A DNA stretch of 64,000 bases from Bacteroidota bacterium (GTDB lineage: Bacteria > Bacteroidota > Bacteroidia > Bacteroidales > VadinHA17). Position numbers and translations under genes: made by a program. The number at the start of each line of letters is the position of its first letter. Position 1 is the first letter of the stretch. Of the stretch, positions 43,791 to 52,588 are shown piece after piece. The notes under the pieces were generated by a model. That model searched no databases and had not been told where the DNA came from. It worked only from the letters and a program-made list of their open reading frames with translations. The DNA lies in NCBI GenBank assembly GCA_029547705.1, contig JAKPOU010000042.1, positions 339,271-403,270 of the forward strand. Reading direction: 5' to 3'.

Positions 43791-43956
43791 GGACATTAAG
43801 CCGGGTATCAGGGGTATGACTCCGGATTGCAGGATAGTGGTATAGGACTGAGTGTCAGGAGTATGACTGCATATTATGGGAAATGGCAAGGAATACCTGA
43901 ACGGGATTGTTGCAGAAGACATTTTCAAGGAACTGAAAAAAATAAAAACCTGAATC

Positions 43957-45213
43957 ATGATTAAGACAGAAACAGCTGTAAAAAATGCATCGGGAAATTT
44001 CCCGGGAATACTTTTGATTTTATTTTTCATATTTCTTCCCGGAATCATTTTTGGTCAGGAAACTGTTTACGGACTTTTATATTCCGACAATAAACCTGTC
44101 TCTGTCACTTTCAGGGACGGAGTAATAACTGAAGTCCGGAAAATCAAAAAGCTTCCTTCCGGAAGTGAAGGACTGATAATAGGTCCCGGTCTGATAGACA
44201 ATCAGATAAACGGATTTGCCGGTGTCTCTTTCACTTTTGGCGGAGGAGAACTTACCCGGGATGGTGTAATAAAAGCGACTGAAGCTATCTGGAAGACAGG
44301 TGTTACCACATATCTGCCCACACTTACCACCAACAGTCATGATGTCCTTATGAAGAATTTCGCCGTTCTCGGCAGTATTGCCGGGGATGCGGCCCTGCTG
44401 GGATCAATACCGGGTTTTCATCTTGAAGGACCGTATATATCACCGGTGGACGGCTACAGGGGGGCCCATCCACTTGATCATGTCAGAAAGCCTGACTGGC
44501 AGGAGTTTCTTCAATACAGAAAAGCAGCAGGGAACAAAATTATTCATGTCACCATTGCACCGGAAGTTGAAGGCGCCATGGATTTTATCGACAAATGCAG
44601 GGCAGAGGGCATAGTGGTTGCACTTGGCCACCATAACGGATCTGCAAAAGAAATTACCGAGGCCATTGACCGGGGAGCCATTATAGCAACCCATCTGGGG
44701 AACGGCTGTGCAAACATGATCAACAGGCATCTGAATCCCCTGTGGCCCCAGCTTTCTGACGACCGGCTGATGATCAGTATAATAGGAGACGGATTTCATC
44801 TCAATCCGGAAGAAATAAGGGTTTTTTACAAGGTGAAGGGACCGGATAAAACAATAATCACTTCGGATGTCACCAGCTATGCTTCACTTGAACCGGGAAG
44901 ATATCTGACAGATGAAGGAGAGGCGATTGAACTGACACCGGAAGGCATGCTGAAGTATCCGGCACAGGATGTGCTGTACGGCTCGGCTTCACCTGTGAAA
45001 AAAGGACTTGTAAACGTAATGAAATACACGGGATGTTCCCTCGAAGAGGCATTCCGGATGGCAGCTTTAAACCCTGCAAAGTTATACGGACTGAACGACC
45101 GGGGTGAGATAGCCAGGGGCAAGAGGGCAGATATCATTTTATTCCGTATCGAAAATGATGAAATGATTATTAAAAAGACCTGGGTAAAGGGAAAACTGGT
45201 TTATCAGGAATAA
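43957..45213 (+). CDS. nagA: NagA-like N-acetylglucosamine-6-phosphate deacetylase with signal peptide
   Basis: A 418-residue amidohydrolase of the NagA family. GFHLEGPYISPVDGYRGAHP (with the metal-ligand Glu), VALGHHNGSAKE and ATHLGNGCANMINRH are diagnostic, and the late catalytic Asp is in ITSDVTSYA. Standard NagA works in the cytoplasm on GlcNAc-6-phosphate. This one carries a strong hydrophobic N-terminal segment (about residues 17-34, IFGQ cleavage), so it should be exported, where phosphorylated sugars are rare. A substrate other than GlcNAc-6-phosphate is therefore likely. Confidence 0.82.
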   Translation: MIKTETAVKNASGNFPGILLILFFIFLPGIIFGQETVYGLLYSDNKPVSVTFRDGVITEVRKIKKLPSGSEGLIIGPGLIDNQINGFAGVSFTFGGGELTRDGVIKATEAIWKTGVTTYLPTLTTNSHDVLMKNFAVLGSIAGDAALLGSIPGFHLEGPYISPVDGYRGAHPLDHVRKPDWQEFLQYRKAAGNKIIHVTIAPEVEGAMDFIDKCRAEGIVVALGHHNGSAKEITEAIDRGAIIATHLGNGCANMINRHLNPLWPQLSDDRLMISIIGDGFHLNPEEIRVFYKVKGPDKTIITSDVTSYASLEPGRYLTDEGEAIELTPEGMLKYPAQDVLYGSASPVKKGLVNVMKYTGCSLEEAFRMAALNPAKLYGLNDRGEIARGKRADIILFRIENDEMIIKKTWVKGKLVYQE

Positions 45214-45561
45214 TAATATTAACTCAGGAACAATAATACAACTTCAGGAATTATACGGCATCGCAGGTGACAATACACATCGCAAGGCCGGGACTGTAAT
45301 ATCATCCGGGCTAATGTTACAGAATCAGAAAACAGGATAAGCTGATAAATTACTGTACGGATTTCTTTTTTTTCAGTATTTCTTTTTCTATTTTACAGCC
45401 TTAACTAAAAACCGCCGTGCCTATGAGAAATGAAATGCCTGTCATTTGTTCATCCGTTTGTTTATTCATTTATCTGATCATTCATTCTCTCTGTTCATTC
45501 AGAGAGAAAGAGTACCGGAATATTCACTTTTAACAACCTTAATTTCACTTAACTTAATTTT
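45214..45561. other. 348-bp gap upstream of SusC gene
   Basis: No gene is evident here. A TTCATT/GTTCATC-rich tract spans about 45438-45500. A perfect 8-bp stem (TCTCTCTG 45486-45493 with CAGAGAGA 45500-45507, 6-nt loop) lies 55 bp before the SusC start and may be in its 5' UTR. No clean TAnnTTTG box was found. Confidence 0.5.
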
Positions 45562-48500
45562 ATGAAAAATTCTTATGTCTGTAAGACACATTCACTGTGT
45601 CTCAAAGAATTCATGAAGAAGCTCAGGATTATGGCACTGTTGTTCCTTTTCCTGGCTTCCTGGGGTATTGCCTCAGCCGGCAGTGCTGTGCCGGGAAATG
45701 GTGACATCAATGCAGCAGATATGCAGCAGATCACTGTTACCGGGACAGTCACCGATGCTTCCACCAGGGAACCCATGCCGGGAGTAAACGTACTTGTAAG
45801 CGGAACCACTCTGGGTGCACTGACTGATCTCAGCGGCAGATACAGTCTGAATGTACCCGGCAGGGATGCAGTTCTGGTTTTTTCCTTTATAGGATTCATC
45901 ACGCAGGAACAGGCTGTTGCGGGAAGGACAGTGATCAATGTAGCACTTGAACCCGCCACGGAAGCTCTTGATGAAGTAATTGTGATCGGATACGGAACCC
46001 AGAAGAAAAGCGATCTGACGGGTTCGGTATCCAGGGTTACTTTTGATGACAAGGCAACGCTGGCGAACCTGAACCTGTCACAGGCTATGTCCGGTTCCAC
46101 CGCAGGTGTCAACATCCAGCAGGGTTCCGGACTGGCAGGAGCCGAACCAAGCCTTGACATCAGGGGACAGACCTCTTTGTCAGCAAGCGACAGGCCGCTT
46201 ATTGTTCTGGACGGTATCATTTTCAACGGTTCAATCTCGGATATCAATGTTAACGACGTTGAGGCAGTGGATATCCTGAAAGACGCCAGTGCCGCGGCTG
46301 TTTACGGATCGAGGTCGGCCAACGGTGTGATCCTGATCACTACCAAAAGAGGAAAATCGGAGAAACCCCTCATTGGCTTCAACATGTATTACGGCTACCA
46401 GAATATGTCAAATAATCCCATGAGGGTGATGAATGCCGAGGAGTATGCCATCCGGCTGGTTGACTACTATTACCAGCAGGATCTTTATACCTGGTACAAA
46501 ACCAAGCCGACGAGCTCAGAGGGCAAGCCTGTAAGGCCCGATATCACCAACCGCGAACTGGTGGCCGCCAAGCTGAGAACCGCGGAGGAAAGGGACAACT
46601 ATATTGCAGGCAATGAAATTGACTGGGTGAAGGAGGTTATGCGTACGGCACCCATTCAGAATTATAATCTCAGCCTCTCGGGAAAGAGCGATAAATCCAA
46701 TTACTTCCTGTCTGCCTCCTATTCCGACGAGAAAGGGATTCTGAGAAATGACCAGTTCAACAGAATCACCCTGCACAGCAATGTTGAAAGCAAAATCACC
46801 GACTGGCTTACAGTAGGGCTGATTTCATCATATTCCTACCGCGATTATTCCGGTATCAATGCCAGCCTGGGCGATGCCAGAAGCTGCAGCCCTTTGGCAA
46901 ACAACAAGATAGGCCGTCCGGATTATGACATGTTCCTCACCGGGGAGGCATACATGACCTATCCTCTTGTTTATGAATACATAAAGAACAAGGATGTCAG
47001 GAACAACCTGTTTATGGTCGGAAATGCAAAGATCAGCATTCCATGGGTTAAGGGACTGACCTATGATTTCAACTATTCGAACACTTACTACACCAGGAAT
47101 GAAAATACATTTCATCCGGTTACCACTCCCGACGGAAGAACCAACAAGGGCAGAGCTATAAAAAAGCCCGAGGAAGAAAGAAACTGGATCTTCAACAATA
47201 TTGTCTCCTATGTAAGATCATTCGGTGAACATCAGGTTAACGCCACCCTTCTTTACAGCCGCGAGAACCGCAATGCCCATACAACAACAACAACGGTGGA
47301 GGGTTTTGACAATGATGTTCTCGGTTATGATAATCTCGGGCTCGGAACAATTGTAACAGCGGCATCAACAGCATGGGAGGAGAACAGTATTTCCTACATG
47401 GCACGTGCGAACTACATGTTCAGAAACCGCTACATGATCACCGGTACTGTCCGCAGGGACGGTTTCTCCGGCTTTACCGAGCAGAAGAAATTTGCCACCT
47501 TCCCCTCTGTATCCCTGGCCTGGGTGCTTTCAGAAGAAGCCTTCATGCAGGATCTGAAATGGCTTTACCTGAAACTCAGAACATCCTACGGCAAGAACGG
47601 CAACCAGGGAATCGGCCGTTATTCCAGCTTCTCCACAATGTCCACCGCAGCCTATGTGTACGGAGCCAGTACAGCAATCGGCATATGGCCCAGCACCCTT
47701 GGAAATGCGAACCTCGGATGGGAAGCCACTTCCTCCCTGAACCTCGGGCTGGATTACGGACTGTTCAACAGGAGAATATCGGGATCCATAGAAGTGTATA
47801 CCGCAGAAACAACCGATGTTCTGGTTAAAAGGGCACTTCCGCCAACAACGGGATATCCGAATATCTGGACAAACATAGGTGCCATTGCAAATAAGGGAAT
47901 TGAACTTGAAATAAGTTCGGTAAATCTTCAGGGGCGCGTAGGATGGAGAACGGATTTTGTATTCTCGCTCAACAGAGACAAGATAAGCAAGCTTTACGGA
48001 GACAAGAACGACAAGGATATTGGCAACGCATGGTTTGTAGGAGAACCCATCCAGGCAATCTATGATTATGAAATGGCGGGCGGACTCTGGACGGAAGCAG
48101 ACCTCTACAGCGGAAATATTCTGAATAACTGGTATCCCGGGCAGTATAAATATGTTGATCAGGATAAAAATGGTGTGATTGAACCAACCAACGACAGGAA
48201 GATTGTAGGATACAAATCCCCAAGCTACCGTTTCAGCATAAATAATACCCTGAATTACAAAAATTTCACCCTTTCTTTCTTTATCAATTCAATACAGGGC
48301 GGGAAGAAGTACTATATGCTTGACAATGCTTCTGTTGTCAATGTTGCCTGGCGTTCAGATGATGTCCTCAGAATAAATGCCTCAGCCGTAAGGCCGTACT
48401 GGACACCTGACAACGGGGTCAACAATGCAACAGGTGTTTATAATTCACCTGCTGTTTCAAGCGGTATCTATGAAAGCAGAAGCTTTGTGAGATTACAGGA

Positions 48501-48687
48501 TGTTTCATTGTCCTACAATTTCAGCTCACAGCTTCTTAATACGCTCAAGCTCCAGTCGTGCACATTCTACATTGCCAGCAAGAATCCCTATGTGTGGACG
48601 AAATGGTCGGGCTGGGATCCTGAAACGGGCACCAGCAATAATCCCCTGATGAGAAATATAACTGCAGGTTTCAATGTTACATTTTAA
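45562..48687 (+). CDS. SusC-family TonB-dependent outer-membrane transporter
   Basis: A 1041-residue receptor. After a signal peptide (probably read from the second methionine, base 45613) comes a CarboxypepD_reg-like domain (VTGTVTDASTREPMPGVNVLV, about residues 57-77 onward). The SusC signature GYGTQKKSDLTGSVS and the plug domain follow, ending in the LKDASAAAVYGSRSANGVILITTK segment, and then a full-length 22-strand-type beta barrel to the terminal Phe (FNVTF). It imports oligosaccharides across the outer membrane with its SusD partner 14 bp downstream. There is no FecR/ECF-sigma STN extension and no regulator next to it. Confidence 0.96.
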   Translation: MKNSYVCKTHSLCLKEFMKKLRIMALLFLFLASWGIASAGSAVPGNGDINAADMQQITVTGTVTDASTREPMPGVNVLVSGTTLGALTDLSGRYSLNVPGRDAVLVFSFIGFITQEQAVAGRTVINVALEPATEALDEVIVIGYGTQKKSDLTGSVSRVTFDDKATLANLNLSQAMSGSTAGVNIQQGSGLAGAEPSLDIRGQTSLSASDRPLIVLDGIIFNGSISDINVNDVEAVDILKDASAAAVYGSRSANGVILITTKRGKSEKPLIGFNMYYGYQNMSNNPMRVMNAEEYAIRLVDYYYQQDLYTWYKTKPTSSEGKPVRPDITNRELVAAKLRTAEERDNYIAGNEIDWVKEVMRTAPIQNYNLSLSGKSDKSNYFLSASYSDEKGILRNDQFNRITLHSNVESKITDWLTVGLISSYSYRDYSGINASLGDARSCSPLANNKIGRPDYDMFLTGEAYMTYPLVYEYIKNKDVRNNLFMVGNAKISIPWVKGLTYDFNYSNTYYTRNENTFHPVTTPDGRTNKGRAIKKPEEERNWIFNNIVSYVRSFGEHQVNATLLYSRENRNAHTTTTTVEGFDNDVLGYDNLGLGTIVTAASTAWEENSISYMARANYMFRNRYMITGTVRRDGFSGFTEQKKFATFPSVSLAWVLSEEAFMQDLKWLYLKLRTSYGKNGNQGIGRYSSFSTMSTAAYVYGASTAIGIWPSTLGNANLGWEATSSLNLGLDYGLFNRRISGSIEVYTAETTDVLVKRALPPTTGYPNIWTNIGAIANKGIELEISSVNLQGRVGWRTDFVFSLNRDKISKLYGDKNDKDIGNAWFVGEPIQAIYDYEMAGGLWTEADLYSGNILNNWYPGQYKYVDQDKNGVIEPTNDRKIVGYKSPSYRFSINNTLNYKNFTLSFFINSIQGGKKYYMLDNASVVNVAWRSDDVLRINASAVRPYWTPDNGVNNATGVYNSPAVSSGIYESRSFVRLQDVSLSYNFSSQLLNTLKLQSCTFYIASKNPYVWTKWSGWDPETGTSNNPLMRNITAGFNVTF

Positions 48688-48701
48688 TTCAGCCTTTTAT
48701 T

Positions 48702-50456
48702 ATGAAACCAGAAAATTATAAAATGATGAAAAGATATATCGTTATAATAAGCAGTAAGTGTACATTGCTTGCAGGTATTTTACTGCTGATGCTGTCATCC
48801 TGTAACGACAAGGAAATACTGAAGGAGGTTCCGAAGGATTTCCTCGCACCTGAAAATGCATATTCCACTGTTTCCGGAATACGCCAGGGTATTTCCGGTC
48901 TGCATTACACATTCCGCAATTACTGGTTCTGGGGTGATCAGGACCAGGGCAGCATGTGGAGGGGTGTCGGAACCGATGTTGCATTTCACGGTGAAGATCC
49001 CAACAGCACAAGGTTCCTGTGCAACTATGTCAACTATCTGATTCCCGGATCAGCATATGTATTACAGTACTGGACCAGGAACTATGAACTTATACAGAGA
49101 GCCAACGTGCTTATTGAGAAAGTGGAGGCATCAGACGCTCAGATATGGTCAGGTGAAGCCCAGAGAAATGCCTTCAAGGCCGAGGCCATGTTTTTCAGGG
49201 CCTATGCATACCGTATCCTTGTGTCATATTTTGGAGACGTTCCGCTGGTGACGGAAGCCATTAAGTCGGCCAAGGCAGATTTTACAAGAACACCGGTTGC
49301 CGATGTTTACAAGCAGATTGAAGATGATCTGAAATATGCTGCGGCCAATTTGCCCGGGCGCGGAAAAGAGGAGGCTCCCGGCCGGATCACACAGGCTGCT
49401 GCCTGGCATCTGCTTTCTGAGGTTTACCTCAATCAGGGCAAGTATCAGCTTGCTGTTGATGCTGCCTCAGAAGTGATTGACGGAGGTGAATACGGACTTA
49501 TGACCGAGCGTTTCGGGGCACAGCATGATGTTTTCGGATCCGGTGACGTTTATTATGACCTTTTCAGATATGGCAACCAGAACCTTTCCGAAAACAAGGA
49601 AACTATCTGGGCCATTCAGTTCGAGCCCCTGATTACGGGAGGTGCCTCATGGAGCGGTGAAAGGGGATTCGGTCCCGCATATTTCAGATGGGGCAATGCT
49701 CCTGACGGGAAAGCTGCTTTCAGGGGAGAGTTTGTTAACGGAAAGTACACAGGTTATTCCGACACCCTCGGCAGACCGGTATCATGGGTGAGACCCACTG
49801 ATTATGCAGCCTATACCATATGGCGCAGAAGCGGCTGGAATGAAGATATCCGGAATGCAAAGCACAGTATCAAGAGGAAATTCTATTTTGATAATCCCGA
49901 ATCAGCATTTCATGGCCAGGAATTGAAGTTTGCTCTCTTCAATGCTGAATATGCCGGTAACAAGAGGGATGCAATAAGAGATTCCTGTCAGTATATTTAT
50001 CCGTATTTCATGAAATTCGCTGATCCCTGCAACCATTTTGACAACCCGGGCCAGTCGGGAGGCGGATATACTCACCAGGACGTTTATGCCATGCGTGTTG
50101 CAGAAACGATACTGAACCGTGCGGAAGGCTATCTCGGTCTTGGAAAAAAGGATCTTGCAGCTGCCGATATCAACAGGATAAGGAGCAGGGCACAGGCACC
50201 GCCGGTGGACGAAGCGGATGTGAATATTGAGTATATACTCGATGAACGTGCCAGGGAACTGTACGGGGAGGAATGGAGACATATTGTTTTGCGCCGGGTC
50301 GGGAAGCTTGTTGAACGGGTCAGGCAGTACAACAATAACCCCAAGAATCCGGGCCTTCATATTCAGGATCACCATGTACTGTGGCCGATACCCCTGTCGC
50401 AGATCGACCTGAACATTGACGCGGCAACCGGGCAGAATCCGGGATATCCGAAATAG
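48702..50456 (+). CDS. SusD-family glycan-binding lipoprotein
   Basis: A 584-residue lipoprotein (LMLSSCNDK lipobox) with the SusD alpha-helical TPR framework: PEDVF-like start (FLAPENAYSTVSGIRQGISGLH), the FKAEAMFFRAYAYRILVSYFGDVPLV core and the C-terminal NRAEGYLGLGKKDLAAADIN and DERARELYGEEWRHIVLRR motifs. It caps the SusC transporter and captures the oligosaccharide. The pair is cotranscribed and is followed by a strong hairpin. The substrate cannot be deduced from the sequence. Confidence 0.96.
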   Translation: MKPENYKMMKRYIVIISSKCTLLAGILLLMLSSCNDKEILKEVPKDFLAPENAYSTVSGIRQGISGLHYTFRNYWFWGDQDQGSMWRGVGTDVAFHGEDPNSTRFLCNYVNYLIPGSAYVLQYWTRNYELIQRANVLIEKVEASDAQIWSGEAQRNAFKAEAMFFRAYAYRILVSYFGDVPLVTEAIKSAKADFTRTPVADVYKQIEDDLKYAAANLPGRGKEEAPGRITQAAAWHLLSEVYLNQGKYQLAVDAASEVIDGGEYGLMTERFGAQHDVFGSGDVYYDLFRYGNQNLSENKETIWAIQFEPLITGGASWSGERGFGPAYFRWGNAPDGKAAFRGEFVNGKYTGYSDTLGRPVSWVRPTDYAAYTIWRRSGWNEDIRNAKHSIKRKFYFDNPESAFHGQELKFALFNAEYAGNKRDAIRDSCQYIYPYFMKFADPCNHFDNPGQSGGGYTHQDVYAMRVAETILNRAEGYLGLGKKDLAAADINRIRSRAQAPPVDEADVNIEYILDERARELYGEEWRHIVLRRVGKLVERVRQYNNNPKNPGLHIQDHHVLWPIPLSQIDLNIDAATGQNPGYPK

Positions 50457-50484
50457 TCACACCCTTACCGGTATAAAAATTAAT

Positions 50485-50515
50485 ATCAGTGGGCAAAGCT
50501 GCTTTGCCCACTGAT
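50485..50515 (+). terminator. Strong hairpin after SusD gene
   Basis: A perfect 14-bp stem (50485-50498 with 50502-50515) and a 3-nt loop, 28 bp after the SusD stop. Only a weak T-tract (GATTT) follows, so it could be a terminator or a 3'-end-protecting structure. Confidence 0.65.
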
Positions 50516-50670
50516 GATTTGTACCGCTCTGTATTCCGGGGATGATTTGTACCGCTCAGTATCCCAGAGGTAGTTTGTGCTGTTTGGTACCCCTGGTGAA
50601 GATTTGCCCTGCACAGAACCCGGTGATAATCTGCACCGCACGTTATCCCGGTAAAGATCCCTGCAGGCAG
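50513..50670. repeat. Degenerate 27-28-bp tandem repeats after SusD gene
   Basis: About five and a half head-to-tail units, starting at 50513, 50541, 50569, 50596, 50623 and 50651. The first two (GATGATTTGTACCGCTC...) differ at only about five positions, while later ones are increasingly diverged. There are no spacers, so this is not a CRISPR array. The array overlaps the 3' end of the hairpin. Confidence 0.8.
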
Positions 50671-50724
50671 TAACGATTCCGGAGGCCGTCAAATACTAAT
50701 AATTGTTAAATGAATTAATAGTGT

Positions 50725-50754
50725 TTGAATACACGGTCAGAATTCTTAATTTTA
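50725..50754 (+). promoter_or_regulatory. Promoter of isomerase-like gene at 50811
   Basis: TTG (50725-50727), a 19-nt spacer and TAATTTTA (50747-50754), one base off TAnnTTTG, 56 bp before the ATG. Confidence 0.5.
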
Positions 50755-50810
50755 TCAATTAGCGAATAAGAATGACAATACCTTAATAACCCTAAAAAAG
50801 AATTAACAGT

Positions 50811-51797
50811 ATGAAGAAAAAAACAATCAGCAGGCGACGCTTCCTTGGAACTGCTGCCACGGCTGCAGCTGCTTTCACTGCCATACCTGTGATCAGTTCA
50901 TGTTCATCAGGCCCGGGTCAGAAAAAACCAAATTCAAAGGTAGGAGGGGTGCAGCTTGGCTGTACGACCTACAGCTACCGGAGCATGCCGCATAAGGTGG
51001 ATGATGTTATTGAATACCTTCTCTTTGCCGGGATCAATTCAATTGAACTCAGACTGGTAGCCGAGGAGGATCTTGGTATACCGGCCATGCCCCAGAGGCC
51101 GAGGGTTCAGGAAATGACCGACGAACTGAGGGCTGAGTTTGCGAGACAGATGGAAGAGGTAAGGGAAGCTCAGCGCCAGTGGCGCCTTTCACTCCCAATG
51201 TCGAGATATGAGGATATGCGCAAAAAGTTCAATAATGCCGGAATAGATGTGTACATATCGAAATTTGCTCCATCTTCATGGTCGGATGAAGAGATTGATT
51301 ATGCCTACACGGCAGCCAAAACCCTCGGTTCAATCGGTATTACGGATGAGTACAGCGAAACGGCCATCCACCGCCTGGGCAAATTCGCAGAAAAACATGG
51401 CAGCCTGGCAATGTTTCATACCCATGGCCAGCCGGCAGAACCAGGATTCTCATTTGATCCTATATTTGCTGCATCACCTGCCAACTATCTCAACCTGGAT
51501 GCAGGACACTATTTCGGAGCAACAGGCCTTCATCCGAATGAAGTGATTATAAAGTATCACGACAGGATGCGCAGTATCCATATAAAGGACAAGACCGGTC
51601 CGGACAGCACTCCTGCAGGTGCAAACATGCCCTTCGGCCAGGGTGAGACACCCATAGCCGACATACTCCTGCTCCTTAAGAAAGAGAAATGGCCGATACA
51701 GGTTGATATTGAACTTGAATACCAGATACCCGATGATTCCGATGCTGCCCGGGAAGTTGCGAAATGCATCGAATACATGAGGAACATCCTCGAGTAA
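50811..51797 (+). CDS. Tat-exported sugar phosphate isomerase/epimerase-like TIM barrel (copy 3)
   Basis: A 328-residue protein with a clear Tat signal (SRRRFLGTAATAAAAF, then ISSCSS, so possibly a lipoprotein). The barrel begins VQLGCTTYSYRSMP. Metal-ligand positions appear in FHTHGQPAEPGF, NLDAGHYFG, IHIKDKTGPDS and VDIELEYQIP. An insertion at about residues 80-130 is rich in charged residues (VQEMTDELRAEFARQMEEV). It is the first of four scattered exported enzymes downstream of SusCD and stands 86 bp before the plug-only gene. Confidence 0.87.
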   Translation: MKKKTISRRRFLGTAATAAAAFTAIPVISSCSSGPGQKKPNSKVGGVQLGCTTYSYRSMPHKVDDVIEYLLFAGINSIELRLVAEEDLGIPAMPQRPRVQEMTDELRAEFARQMEEVREAQRQWRLSLPMSRYEDMRKKFNNAGIDVYISKFAPSSWSDEEIDYAYTAAKTLGSIGITDEYSETAIHRLGKFAEKHGSLAMFHTHGQPAEPGFSFDPIFAASPANYLNLDAGHYFGATGLHPNEVIIKYHDRMRSIHIKDKTGPDSTPAGANMPFGQGETPIADILLLLKKEKWPIQVDIELEYQIPDDSDAAREVAKCIEYMRNILE

Positions 51798-51883
51798 GCA
51801 TTTGCTGACATACATGTAACGGCAGCTTTTCCGGGGAAAGGCGGAGGGCTGCCGTTCCTGCCCTGAATTCAAATATCATGTAA

Positions 51884-52582
51884 ATGAGATCATATATATT
51901 TCTTTTCCTGCTTGTTTTCACTCTTGCACCGCTGACTCTTCAAGGGCAGAAAAGCAGCAGGAAGATCACCCTCAGCGGCAGGGTGGCCGATAAGGACAGT
52001 CAGCCTGTTAAGGGTGCAGTGATCTTTATTGACAAGGTCAAGACCGATGTTGTCACAGACGATCAGGGTAAGTACAGGATAAGGGTAAGTCCTGCTGCCT
52101 CCGAAATTCTCGTCTTTTCTCTTTTCAGCGGAGTATCCTCACAGAATATTGACGGAAGAACTGTAATAGACTTTATTCTTACCGGCGAAACCCGTGATGT
52201 GCCCGGGAATGATTCCGGTAATAAAGATGCCATGGCAGCCGGAGACAGGAACAGGGAAAAAGACAAAGAGGAAGGCCGCCTTGTTTTTGATCCCAAAGAT
52301 GCCAGGCATTCGAGCTATCAGAGCATCTATGACATGATCCGGGGGAGGTTTCCGGGCGTGGAAGTGAGCGGAAACAATATAAGAATCATGGGATCCTCTT
52401 CTTTTCACGTGAGTACGGAACCTCTCTTTGTTGTTGATGGAGTCATTGTTAATTCCATCGATAACATATCACCCCAGACCGTCAGATCAATAGAGGTTCT
52501 TAAAGGACCGGATGCCACTGTTTACGGCACACGCGGATCCAACGGAGTGATAGTGATAACGCGTATAAGCGGCAAGGACTGA
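51884..52582 (+). CDS. Barrel-less TonB receptor plug protein
   Basis: A 232-residue exported protein (Sec signal to about residue 21). Residues about 27-100 are a CarboxypepD_reg-like domain (LSGRVADKDSQPVKGAVIFI). A charged linker (about 105-130) leads to a SusC-type plug domain (about 138-230) ending in LKGPDATVYGTRGSNGVIVITR. In SusC a barrel of 700 or more residues would follow, but here the frame stops immediately after the plug. There is no barrel fragment downstream, where the next gene is convergent 6 bp away, so this is a free-standing form rather than an obvious frameshift. Its role, perhaps in TonB signalling or as a decoy plug, is unknown. Confidence 0.85.
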   Translation: MRSYIFLFLLVFTLAPLTLQGQKSSRKITLSGRVADKDSQPVKGAVIFIDKVKTDVVTDDQGKYRIRVSPAASEILVFSLFSGVSSQNIDGRTVIDFILTGETRDVPGNDSGNKDAMAAGDRNREKDKEEGRLVFDPKDARHSSYQSIYDMIRGRFPGVEVSGNNIRIMGSSSFHVSTEPLFVVDGVIVNSIDNISPQTVRSIEVLKGPDATVYGTRGSNGVIVITRISGKD

Positions 52583-52588
52583 CTCCTG

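Noticed and set aside
43791-43956. Short direct repeats (CAGGGGTATGACT / CAGGAGTATGACT) between SGNH and NagA genes
   Set aside because: Two partial copies only, too weak to call an array.
50513-50670. CRISPR array
   Set aside because: Units are contiguous 27-28-bp copies that decay progressively, with no spacers and no cas genes.
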